A stretch of 20,300 nt of DNA from DASWHK01 sp036398215 (GCA_036398215.1 DASWHK010000158.1:1-20300), one strand, 5' to 3'; shown: positions 6,192 to 13,110, numbered from the stretch's first letter. Notes: a model not told the origin generated them from the sequence alone. Program-made: numbers and translations.

Positions 6192-8489
6192 TTATCCTTC
6201 CGGGCTGTTGCGCCGCGGACCCCGCGCCGGACGGACCTCGGCGAATACGGGCGGCAGCGGTACCTTGCCTTCGCGCCTTCCATCGAGCGCGCTGAGGGCC
6301 CATTCGGCGGCGTCGCGGGCTGGCCGCCGGCGCGCCGCGAACCACCACGGCCGGCGCGCCAGTTGCTCCAGCTTGGCGCGGCTTCGGGTGTCCGCCAGGC
6401 GGCCGAGGGCGACGGCGGCGACCTGTATCAGGGTGGTGTTCCGGCCCCGCAGGTTGGGTGATTCCAGGAATTTCCGCAAACGTCCGGTGCCCGGCGCATG
6501 GGGGTGGTAGCCGAGCCCGTGAACGGCCATCAGCAGCGCCGTCGGATCGTCGTCTTCGAGGGCATCCGTCAACAGCGGTCCCACCCGTTCACCCCCGAGC
6601 CTGATCGCCGCGACGATCGCCTCGCGACGCACGCGTGCGTCGGCATGACCGAACATCGGAGTCAGATGCTCGACCATGTCGGCGCTTCCCACCTCGCCCA
6701 AGATCATCGCCAGGTTGCGGAGCACGAACCAGCGGTCGTCGTCGAATCGCTCCACCACCAGCTCGCCAACCTCGTCGCCCATCTGCGGGAGAATGCGCAA
6801 CAGGCGTTGCCGCACGCTACGGGTCTTCTCGTCCGCGAGAGCGTCGAGCAGCAAAGGGATCACTTCGGACCCGCGGGCGCGGATGATCTCCGTGATGTGC
6901 ACGGCGTTCTGGCGCGAGTGGCCAAGCGAAGCGGCAACCAGCGCACGGATCGTCTCACTGGTGTAGAAACGCTCGACGACGCCGGCGGCGATGTCGCGCC
7001 GCTCGGCGGGCCGGTCCTCGTCCTTCGAGGCGCGCAACAGGTCCTTGAGGAGCTTCTGCAGGGTGCGGAACTGGTTTTCAAGCAACAGCGCCTGCAGCGA
7101 GCGCTCGAGCTCCAGGGCGAGCCGCCGGTAGCTGGCCGAGTCGATGTCGTGATCGAGCAAGCGCGCCACCATGAGCGACTTGCGCAGGGCGATGAATGAC
7201 ATGCTCATCTCCGACAGGCGCGGTTTGATGCGCTCGATCGGCCAGGCGTTGTCGAGATCCGCGGGGGTGAGGAGGTACTGCAGCCCCGCTTCGTACTCGG
7301 CCGACAGGAAGCGTCGCGGCGACTCGCCGTTGAGCACTTCGAGTAGCCGGGGCCAATTCGAGAGGAAGTCCGACTTTTGCTCCCCGCGGGCGATCTCTTC
7401 GGCAAGGACGGCCTGGATGTCCTTCGCCATCTCGTCGCGTTCGGGTCGATCGCGCGTGAGGCGGTCGAAAAGCCCGTACAGGCGCGGCGTCGATGGTTGT
7501 TGCGTGCGCAGCGTATGAAGGATGAGCGATTCGGCCTGATCGGGATCGAGGCCGCGCGCGATGTAGCTGCCGACGTCGATCGTCTTTCGCTCGCCGGAAG
7601 GGCCCGCGACTCCGGGTAGGAGCTCGCTGACGCCGAGCGCCGCGCTCTCCGAGCCGCTGTCTTCTTCGACCTCGAGCTCCAGAGGGTCGGCCAGGAGCTC
7701 CACCAGGAGGTTGGGGTCGAACTGATTGAACGCCTGGCGCACGGCGAGGACCAGGAGGTCGACGTGGTCCGAGGTCAGGGCGCTCGAGATGCCGCCCAAG
7801 CGGTCGATGACGAAGCGCAGCACGTCAATGCTTTGGTAGCCGGTGCGGTCGGCGATGGCGTCGATATTGCCGGCCAGCCAGCCGACGAAGTCCTGCAGGC
7901 GATCGAGGCTCGAAGCGAGCGCCTCCCAATCGACCGCCTCGTCGTCCGCGACGGCGAGACGATATCCCTTCAGGATGGCCTCCCAGATGTCTTCTTCTTC
8001 TTCCTCGTCTTCCTGCTCCTCGCCGAAGAGCCGGTCGAGCTCGAGGAACTCCACCAGAATGCCGCGCGGGCGATACTCCTCGAACATCTGCGCGATCCCG
8101 CCGCGCTCGTCGATCGTCTGGGGATCGGTGGCGACGATTTCCGACAGCTTCTGGAGTGAGCCGGGCTCGAGGTGTCTGTCGATGTGAAGCCTGCCGATGC
8201 CGCTGCCGTGCAGCCGCCGGGCGAGCTGCTCCACGATCGGTGTGCGCGCCCCGACCGAATGGTCGCCAAGCCGGATGAAGGCGGGGGTGACGTCCAGTCG
8301 GATATAGCCGCTGTCGAGCAGCGGCGCGAGGGAGCGATACGAGCGCTCGATCGCGTCTTTGACCACCGGAGAGGTCGGCGGATAGAGCTGTAGCGACTTG
8401 ACCGCGAAGCCGAGATCGGACAGCGCGACCTCGAGTCCCGCGGTGCGGTCGTCAAGCGGCCTTTTTGACGAGCTCTGTTTGGATTTCAC
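6192..8489 (-). CDS. Large HEAT-repeat protein sharing its N-terminal module with the HD-GYP neighbour
   Basis: This predicted cytoplasmic protein of 765 aa has three parts. Residues ~19-155 match the N-terminal module of the downstream HD-GYP protein (LYPPTSP at 35-41; L-rich helices; a conserved DPQTIDERGGIAQMFEE segment). Residues ~154-168 are strongly acidic (GEEQEDEEEEEDIW). The centre is helical and unrecognised. Residues ~530-700 are HEAT-like repeats, for example SVRQRLLRILPQMGDEV and ARVRREAIVAAIRLGGE, a fold that usually serves protein-protein contacts. I chose GTG 8489, where GGGGA lies 6 nt upstream; the open frame runs further up to 9275, but that part overlaps the OmpA relic and an oppositely directed gene and looks non-coding. 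It is the first gene of a two-gene operon. Function is unknown; a scaffold or signalling partner for the HD-GYP protein is inference. Confidence 0.8.
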   Translation of the reverse strand: MKSKQSSSKRPLDDRTAGLEVALSDLGFAVKSLQLYPPTSPVVKDAIERSYRSLAPLLDSGYIRLDVTPAFIRLGDHSVGARTPIVEQLARRLHGSGIGRLHIDRHLEPGSLQKLSEIVATDPQTIDERGGIAQMFEEYRPRGILVEFLELDRLFGEEQEDEEEEEDIWEAILKGYRLAVADDEAVDWEALASSLDRLQDFVGWLAGNIDAIADRTGYQSIDVLRFVIDRLGGISSALTSDHVDLLVLAVRQAFNQFDPNLLVELLADPLELEVEEDSGSESAALGVSELLPGVAGPSGERKTIDVGSYIARGLDPDQAESLILHTLRTQQPSTPRLYGLFDRLTRDRPERDEMAKDIQAVLAEEIARGEQKSDFLSNWPRLLEVLNGESPRRFLSAEYEAGLQYLLTPADLDNAWPIERIKPRLSEMSMSFIALRKSLMVARLLDHDIDSASYRRLALELERSLQALLLENQFRTLQKLLKDLLRASKDEDRPAERRDIAAGVVERFYTSETIRALVAASLGHSRQNAVHITEIIRARGSEVIPLLLDALADEKTRSVRQRLLRILPQMGDEVGELVVERFDDDRWFVLRNLAMILGEVGSADMVEHLTPMFGHADARVRREAIVAAIRLGGERVGPLLTDALEDDDPTALLMAVHGLGYHPHAPGTGRLRKFLESPNLRGRNTTLIQVAAVALGRLADTRSRAKLEQLARRPWWFAARRRPARDAAEWALSALDGRREGKVPLPPVFAEVRPARGPRRNSPEG

Positions 8490-8925
8490 GTACGGTCCCC
8501 GACTGCCGGCACCCGCAGGTGCGGCCGTCCCGTCAACGCTTCGCTTCGCATCGAGCCGGCACGGCGGCGAAATCGAACCGGCGCGAATCAAGTGAGAATA
8601 CCCCACGCCGCCGGGCATGCCGAAGCTACAAAGGAGGGGTTCGACGACGTCACGCTGCGCCTGCTCGCCGGCAGCGACAACCCCGGAGCCAGCGCCGCAA
8701 CCGCCGCGTCGCGATCCGGGTGACGCTGCGGCAATAGTGCCGGCGATGCACGGTTCTGGCAATAACTGCAGGCCGGCGGGGTAGGAGCTGCACGCGGACG
8801 GCGGAGAAAGCGCCCCTCGCGGGCTGTCGGACTCCGGCATGGCGTTTGCATCATTCCATGGTGTGGGGTCAGCGGTGGGCTGTTGAGCCTCGCTCGGCCC
8901 CCTCGAAAAAGGAGCAAAGCGAACA
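8490..8925. other. Longest intergenic region of the window
   Basis: These 436 bp separate the leftward HEAT gene and the rightward small exported protein. Besides the OmpA relic (8595-8737) I see no open gene. About 8772-8807 again loosely resembles the sequence around the OmpA stop (4763-4801), which suggests more of the duplicated flank survives. Promoters for both flanking genes must lie here, but none stands out clearly. Confidence 0.5.
8595..8737 (+). pseudogene. Decayed fragment of an OmpA-like gene 3' end
   Basis: Translated in one frame from 8595, the DNA gives PHAAGHAEA (from 8601) and FDDVTLRLLAGSDNP (8640-8684). It then continues in another frame as NRRVAIRVTLRQ and a stop at 8735-8737. 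These line up in order with FPAGRTEAD, LDDVALRL, IAGNDTPEG and NRRVEIRVTLPGGQ-stop of the OmpA-like gene at 3232-4779. About 60 residues between DDV.LRL and AG.D.P are missing and one frameshift is present. At the DNA level 8699-8729 matches 4735-4765 in 29 of 31 bases. No intact reading frame remains, so this is a relic of a partial duplication. Confidence 0.7.
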
Positions 8926-9456
8926 ATGACCAAGCTGATTCGTTCGTCACCGATTGCGACGCTGATCGTTCTCATCATGGGTGCTGCCCTCGCCTGCGCC
9001 GCCCCCCAAGACACGGGCTCCGAAGCCGAGATGCAGCCCTCAGCCGACGAGTCCTTGACCGCGGCCCGACAGCAGAACGCCGAGGTCTCCTGTGAGATGC
9101 GGTTCACCATGGAGGGCTGGTCCGCCATCATCCAGAAGGCCGAGGGTGAAGGCGTCGTCACCTGCGACAACGGCCAGACGGCCAACGTGCAGATCGACGT
9201 CATCGGTGGAGGGCTGACCGTCGGCAAGACCACGATCGACGAGGGCGAGGGCACCTTCTCGAAGGTCAAGGACATCTCCGAGATCTTCGGCTCCTACGCC
9301 CAGGCCGAAGCATCGGCCGGCGCGGTGGAGTCGGTCAGCGCCCAGGCCATGACCAAGGGCGAGGTTTCCCTGGCCATCACCACAGAGGGCCGCGGCTGGA
9401 CCCTCGGCGTCTCAGGCGCCAAGTTCACGATCGAGAGAGTCGCGGAACCCGCGTAA
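8926..9456 (+). CDS. Small exported protein of unknown function
   Basis: I do not recognise this 176-aa protein. Residues 1-~25 form a signal sequence (basic start, hydrophobic IATLIVLIMGAALACA). The Cys at 24 could be a lipoprotein anchor, but the residue at -3 is Ala rather than Leu, so ordinary cleavage after ALACA is as likely. Residues ~27-50 are a polar linker. From ~52 the chain looks beta-rich, with two further Cys (56 and 80) placed for a possible disulfide, a Gly-rich VIGGGLTVGKTTI segment and a C-terminal GRGWTLGVSGAKFTIE strand pair. The ATG at 8926 has a clear AAAGGAG at 8908-8914. It stands alone and ends before a strong double hairpin at 9477-9545. Periplasmic or membrane-attached location is inferred from the N-terminus only. 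Confidence 0.8.
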   Translation: MTKLIRSSPIATLIVLIMGAALACAAPQDTGSEAEMQPSADESLTAARQQNAEVSCEMRFTMEGWSAIIQKAEGEGVVTCDNGQTANVQIDVIGGGLTVGKTTIDEGEGTFSKVKDISEIFGSYAQAEASAGAVESVSAQAMTKGEVSLAITTEGRGWTLGVSGAKFTIERVAEPA

Positions 9457-9476
9457 GCTTGCGACTGCGCGCTGAG

Positions 9477-9545
9477 GATGCTCCCTGAGAGCATCTGAAC
9501 CGACGACCCCCGACCCGGGCGGACCCATCTCGGGTCGGGGGTCGT
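9477..9545. terminator. Tandem hairpins, bidirectional terminator
   Basis: Two perfect hairpins lie between convergent genes. The first pairs GATGCTC (9477-9483) with GAGCATC (9489-9495) around a 5-nt loop. The second has a 15-bp stem, ACGACCCCCGACCCG (9503-9517) with its exact complement at 9531-9545, and a 13-nt loop. The T tract is short (TTGTCT) on the plus side, but stem strength and position fit a shared terminator. Confidence 0.8.
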
Positions 9546-9616
9546 TGTCTGCGCCTCGCCGGCCCCGGCCGTGATGCGATAGGCTGGGAGCGATGACCCC
9601 CAGCGGGGCGCCCAGC

Positions 9617-10861
9617 TTACATTCCCTCGATCCGGACCCGGTCGACACGGTTCGGCCGGGCCCGCTCGATGATGAACGTCAACCCGTCATGGGCGATCTG
9701 CTCGCCCTGGGCCGGGATCCTGCCGGTCAGCTCGAGGATGAACCCGGCGAGGGTGGTCGCCTCCCGGGCCGCGAAGTCGAGGCTGTGGTGGCGGCGCAGC
9801 AGGCTGAGGGGGCAGGTGCCGCCCACCACCAGGGCGCCGCTCTCGAGCTCGGTCACCCAGGGCGCCCGCGGCAGGTCGAACTCGTCGTCGATCTCGCCGA
9901 CGATCTCCTCGAGCAGGTCCTCGAGCGCCACGATGCCTTCGACGCCGCCGTACTCGTCGATGACGACCGCCAAGTGCTGGCGCTGCTGCTGGAATGCCTG
10001 CAGGAGCCCGCGTAGTGGCGCCGACTCGGGCACGAACAGCGGCTGGCGGAGCAGCGACTCGAGGTCCATCTCGCCAAGTCGCCCCCAGTACTTGAATACG
10101 TCCTTGGAGTTGAGCACCCCGACGATGTGGTCGAGCGTGCCGCGATAGACGGGGAAGCGGCTGAAGCCCGAGGTCTGGATCAGGCTGCTGATCTGCTCCG
10201 CGCCGGCCTCGATATCGAGGGCCACGACCTGGGTACGGGGGACCATGACGTCCTCGATCGTCAGGTCGCCGAGCCGAAAGATGCCCGAGAGCATGCGGCG
10301 CTTGTCGTGGGCGATCGCCGCCCCCTCGCCACCGTGGGCGATCATCGCCTTGATCTCCTCCTCGAGCGCGGTCCCGGCGGCCTCCCCGGGCTTGCCGAAC
10401 GGCAGCAGCAGGACGTTGGCGAGCGCCGCGGCGGTTACCGCGACAGGATGAAAGAGCTTGCCGACCAGCGCGATCGGGCCGGCGATGAGGAACGAGATCT
10501 TCTCTGGATAGCGGGCCGCCAGCGTCTTGGGGACGATCTCGCCGAGCACCAGAATCAGCAGGGTCATCACCACTGTGGCGTAAAGAGGGCCCCGTTCACC
10601 GGCCAGCCTGATGGCGACGGCGGTTGCCAGCACGGAGGCGGCGATGTTGGCGAAGTTGTTGCCGACCAGGATGGTCGCGATGAGGTACTCGGGATGGGCT
10701 TGCAGGGCGCGCACGCGCTCGGCCCGCCGGTCGCCTTGCTTTGCCAGGTAGGAGAGGCGGTAGCGGTTGGCGGCGATCAGCGCCGTCTCGGAGCCCGAAA
10801 AGAAGCCGGAAAGGGCGAGCAGGAAAACCAGTCCGATCGCCGCCGGCAGCGGATCGAGCAT
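9617..10861 (-). CDS. CNNM/CorC family membrane protein with CBS pair
   Basis: This 414-aa hemolysin-C/CorC-type protein belongs to the CNNM family, whose members are linked to Mg2+ (and sometimes Co2+) export. Residues ~1-180 are the CNNM (DUF21) membrane domain, with the typical LSGFFSGSETALIAANRYRL start, GNNFANIAASVLAT and GEIVPKTLAARYPE. Residues ~195-320 form a CBS pair (DVMVPRTQVVALD, SGFSRFPVYRG and VVIDEYGGVEGIVALEDLLE), which in relatives binds ATP-Mg. Residues ~330-414 are the CorC_HlyC (TerC-like) domain. I chose ATG 10861, with GAGGA about 7 nt upstream, over an in-frame ATG 12 codons earlier. It is last in a run of four leftward genes, separated by a 205-bp gap (10862-11066) with no recognisable gene. 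Confidence 0.93.
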   Translation of the reverse strand: MLDPLPAAIGLVFLLALSGFFSGSETALIAANRYRLSYLAKQGDRRAERVRALQAHPEYLIATILVGNNFANIAASVLATAVAIRLAGERGPLYATVVMTLLILVLGEIVPKTLAARYPEKISFLIAGPIALVGKLFHPVAVTAAALANVLLLPFGKPGEAAGTALEEEIKAMIAHGGEGAAIAHDKRRMLSGIFRLGDLTIEDVMVPRTQVVALDIEAGAEQISSLIQTSGFSRFPVYRGTLDHIVGVLNSKDVFKYWGRLGEMDLESLLRQPLFVPESAPLRGLLQAFQQQRQHLAVVIDEYGGVEGIVALEDLLEEIVGEIDDEFDLPRAPWVTELESGALVVGGTCPLSLLRRHHSLDFAAREATTLAGFILELTGRIPAQGEQIAHDGLTFIIERARPNRVDRVRIEGM

Positions 10862-11066
10862 CGATTCGTCCTCACTTGTGGCGGCGGACGGCGCCACGAA
10901 CAGAGGTCACGCCGAGGCCGCCGCAGTTGTCGCCGCGATTACGCCGGCCAGCCGCCGGGCCGCAGCGAAGGTGGGCCACGGAGGCGACGATAGCATCTGG
11001 CCGGCGCTTCTCACCGCTCGACCGCCGCCGGCCCCGCGACCTCGCGTGCGGCCGGACGGAGCACGG

Positions 11067-11555
11067 TCAGAGGCGCTGTCGCCCGCCGCCGATCTCCTCG
11101 AGCCGCTTCTCGATCTCGCGGATGCGCCGCTTGACCTCGGTGGTGGAATGATGGGCGGCGAAGAAGGCGCGGTGAGCGCGCTCCAGGAAGGCGAGCTCGG
11201 CCTCCAGCGCGGTTCGATCGGGTTCCTCCGGAAGCTCCTGGACGGGATCGTGGGCGGCGCGCTCGAGGTCGGCGAGGCGCCGCTCGGCGGCGGCGATCGT
11301 CGCCTTGACGTCGGTGGTCGACATGTGGGCGGCGAAGAAAGCGCGGTGGGCGCGGTGCAAGAAGCGGAGCTTCGCCTCGAGCTCGCGACGCATCGTCTCG
11401 ATCTTCTGCTGCCGCGTTCGTGGCGCCTGCTCGGCGGCCTGCCGGACCGCGCCGACGTCGCCCACTGCCGGCGAAAGAGCGTCCGGAGCCTCGCTGCCCG
11501 CAGGAGCGCCCCACAGGAGTGCCGAGCCGAGCAACAGGCCAGCAATCGTACGCAT
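11067..11555 (-). CDS. Secreted helical protein with a duplicated 41-residue repeat
   Basis: I do not recognise this 162-aa protein. It starts with a signal peptide (residues 1-~23, MRTIAGLLLGSALLWGAPAG). The rest is highly charged and helical, with two copies of one unit at residues 58-98 and 116-156. Both contain FL.RAHRAFFAAH.STT.VK followed by an E.RL coiled-coil helix, so each looks like a helical hairpin with STT as the turn or cap. A proline-rich linker (DPVQELPEEPD) joins them. The start is firm: an AGGAGG-type site lies 8 nt before ATG 11555. It follows the zinc-finger gene by 78 bp in the same direction. Periplasmic location is inferred. Its helical make-up recalls periplasmic metal-binding or chaperone-like helical proteins, but no family motif is visible. 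Confidence 0.8.
   Translation of the reverse strand: MRTIAGLLLGSALLWGAPAGSEAPDALSPAVGDVGAVRQAAEQAPRTRQQKIETMRRELEAKLRFLHRAHRAFFAAHMSTTDVKATIAAAERRLADLERAAHDPVQELPEEPDRTALEAELAFLERAHRAFFAAHHSTTEVKRRIREIEKRLEEIGGGRQRL
11088..11384 (-). repeat. Two 123-bp coding repeats, period 174 bp
   Basis: The units 11262-11384 and 11088-11210 encode the two copies of the RAHRAFFAAH repeat, offset by exactly 58 codons. The core stretches at 11153-11174 and 11327-11348 are nearly identical at the DNA level, while the flanks have diverged, indicating an internal gene duplication. Confidence 0.75.
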
Positions 11556-11633
11556 GGGCTATGCCTCCTCTCTGAGGACCCAGGGGCGTGTCCGTGCCAC
11601 GGATCTCACCCGTTGCACGGCCATACTCAAAGG

Positions 11634-12266
11634 CTACCGCAACTCGGGTGTGGTTGTGAGGCCGAGCTCGGCGCCGATCGCCGCCAGATCGTCCGCCGTC
11701 AGCTCGGGCGAGAAGTGGGCAACCGCCGTGATCACCGCCTCGCGGCGCAGCGGGACGGCGGCGTCGTCGCCGCCGTCGGTCAGGTAGTCGCGCGCACAGC
11801 CGGCGTGAATGAACCCCGCCGGGTTGAAGAAGCCCTCCTCGTAGTAGACGAGGCCGATGCGCCAGGCGTCCTTGTCGATCTTCGCGCGGCAGGCGCGGCA
11901 GCGCGCCCGCCCGGTGGGGGCGCGCCCGGCGCCGTCGACACGGGGAAGGCGGCGGTGGGCGGCGCCGGTTTGGGCGACGGCGCGCAGGCGGTCGATCTCG
12001 GCCTGCTCCAGCGTCGCGACGGCGGCCCGGCTCTCCGGCCTCTCGAGCGCCTGGAGGAACGGCTCGGGCCGCTTGAAGGCACCGCAGGCGAGGTGGAACC
12101 AGAGGGTCATCTCCCCCTCTCCGTAGGGGTTGGGAAGGCGCTCGCCGAAGCGCAGCTCGGCCTTGGCGATCGGCAAGCCGCAGCCACGGCACTTGGCGCG
12201 GCCGCTGGCCGCGGGCTCGACGACGTGCAGCACGCCGCCCGGCCCGGTCGACGACGGCTCCGGCAT
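11634..12266 (-). CDS. Protein with two PARP-type zinc fingers
   Basis: This 210-aa cytoplasmic protein has two zf-PARP-like modules. The first has SGRAKCRGCGLPIAKAELRF with Cys26, Cys29, His58 and Cys61 (C-x2-C-x28-H-x2-C). The second has TGRARCRACRAKIDKDAWRI with Cys123, Cys126, His154 and Cys157 (C-x2-C-x27-H-x2-C). The SGRA-C..C-I-K-LR pattern and the W/I-H-x2-C end match eukaryotic PARP1 finger 1, which recognises DNA breaks. No ADP-ribosyltransferase domain is present. The C-terminal ~45 residues are an unrecognised helical tail (SPELTADDLAAIGAELGL). The ATG at 12266 has AGGAGG about 7 nt upstream. It lies 74 bp downstream of efp in the same direction. Zinc and DNA binding are inferred from the motif, not shown. 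Confidence 0.85.
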   Translation of the reverse strand: MPEPSSTGPGGVLHVVEPAASGRAKCRGCGLPIAKAELRFGERLPNPYGEGEMTLWFHLACGAFKRPEPFLQALERPESRAAVATLEQAEIDRLRAVAQTGAAHRRLPRVDGAGRAPTGRARCRACRAKIDKDAWRIGLVYYEEGFFNPAGFIHAGCARDYLTDGGDDAAVPLRREAVITAVAHFSPELTADDLAAIGAELGLTTTPELR

Positions 12267-12340
12267 GGCCTTCCTCCTCGCGCCTTGGTCTCCCCCGCCA
12301 GACGGCCTGCAAACGTCGTCGGGCTCGTGCCAGGGAGTGG

Positions 12341-12898
12341 TCAGTCGACCCGCTCGAGGTACGAGCCGTCGCTGGTGTCGACGCGCACCCTGGTACCGGT
12401 GCTGATGAAGTCTGGTACCCGCACGGTGACGCCGTTGCTCAGCGTGGCCGGCTTGCTGTTGGAGGACTTCGTCGCGCCCTTCAACGGCGGCGAGGTCTCG
12501 GTGACGGTGAGCTCCACGACCTGGGGCACCTCGACGGCGACCGGCCGTCCCTCCAGCCAGTCGACGAAGAAGTGCATCTCGGGCTCCAGCCAGCGGCCCC
12601 CGTCGCCGACGGTCTCTTCGTCGAGCGTGTACTGCTCGTAGGTCTCGGCATCCATGACGTGGTAGCCGGCACCGTCCTGGTAGAGGAGCTGCAGCTCCTT
12701 GCGCTCGAGCCGCGCCGCCTCGACCTCCTCGGTGGCCGAGAAGCGGTGGTCGTGGGTGTTGCCGGCCGTCAGGTTGCGCAGGCGCACCTGCACGAAGGCG
12801 CGCAGGTTGCCCGGCGTGCGGTGCTGGAAGTCCATCACGCGGCAGGGCTCACCGTTGAACATGATGATCTGGCCGCGGCGGATGTTGCTAGCCTTCAA
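12341..12898 (-). CDS. efp: Elongation factor P
   Basis: EF-P binds the ribosome between P and E sites and relieves stalling at polyproline stretches. The 185-aa length and three beta-barrel domains fit the family: KOW-like N-domain with MKASNIRRGQIIMFNGEPC; central domain to about residue 125; C-terminal OB domain with GVTVRVPDFISTGTRVRVDT, close to the EF-P signature. The tip of domain I reads HRTPGNLRAF, so Asn31 stands where E. coli has the modified Lys34 and Pseudomonas an Arg. Lysyl or rhamnosyl modification at that site is therefore not possible. The start is TTG at 12898 with CGGAGGA just upstream; no ATG fits the conserved N-terminus. Many neighbours are proline-rich, so EF-P demand is plausible. 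Confidence 0.96.
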   Translation of the reverse strand: MKASNIRRGQIIMFNGEPCRVMDFQHRTPGNLRAFVQVRLRNLTAGNTHDHRFSATEEVEAARLERKELQLLYQDGAGYHVMDAETYEQYTLDEETVGDGGRWLEPEMHFFVDWLEGRPVAVEVPQVVELTVTETSPPLKGATKSSNSKPATLSNGVTVRVPDFISTGTRVRVDTSDGSYLERVD

Positions 12899-12955
12899 GA
12901 GCCGTCCTCCGGAGGGAGCGAAGCGGATGTCCGCCCCCGCGAGCTGATGCCGTCA

Positions 12956-12984
12956 AATGTAGCAGAGCTGCGGACAGCCCTCGA
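12956..12984 (-). promoter_or_regulatory. Candidate promoter for efp
   Basis: Reading the minus strand, TCGAGG (12984-12979) is followed after 17 nt by TACATT (12961-12956). This would place a transcript start about 50 nt before the TTG of efp. The -10 box is fair and the -35 box weak. Confidence 0.35.
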
Positions 12985-13098
12985 CTCGGCAGCCGGTTAA
13001 CCCGTACCTGCGGGATCGCGATCTCCTTGCCGCCGCCGATCGATTCCCCGGGACCGCGGGCCGTCACGCAGTTGACATTTCGCCGCCGGCCGGCCTGA

Positions 13099-13104
13099 TA
13101 GGCT
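13099..13104 (+). promoter_or_regulatory. TAGGCT -10 box, likely leaderless start
   Basis: TAGGCT (TAnnnT) ends exactly 6 nt before ATG 13111, and there is no Shine-Dalgarno. That spacing would put the transcript start at the A of ATG. TTGACA occurs at 13072-13077, but 21 nt away, which is long for a -35 box. Confidence 0.4.
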
Positions 13105-13110
13105 GGGCGA

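Noticed and set aside
8490..9275. 5' extension of the HEAT gene frame to an ATG at 9275
   Set aside because: The translation has no resemblance to the family. It runs antisense to the small exported protein (good Shine-Dalgarno and signal peptide) and across the OmpA relic, whereas GTG 8489 has a ribosome site and starts just before the conserved module.
9593..10015. Plus-strand open frame of 140 codons after TAGGCT
   Set aside because: It is antisense to the conserved CNNM gene and has no protein-like features. I keep only the promoter-like element as a low-interest observation.
10767..12641. Long plus-strand open frame (624 codons)
   Set aside because: It is antisense to efp, the zinc-finger gene and the repeat gene, all of which have recognisable motifs and ribosome sites. 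Long antisense frames are expected at this GC content.
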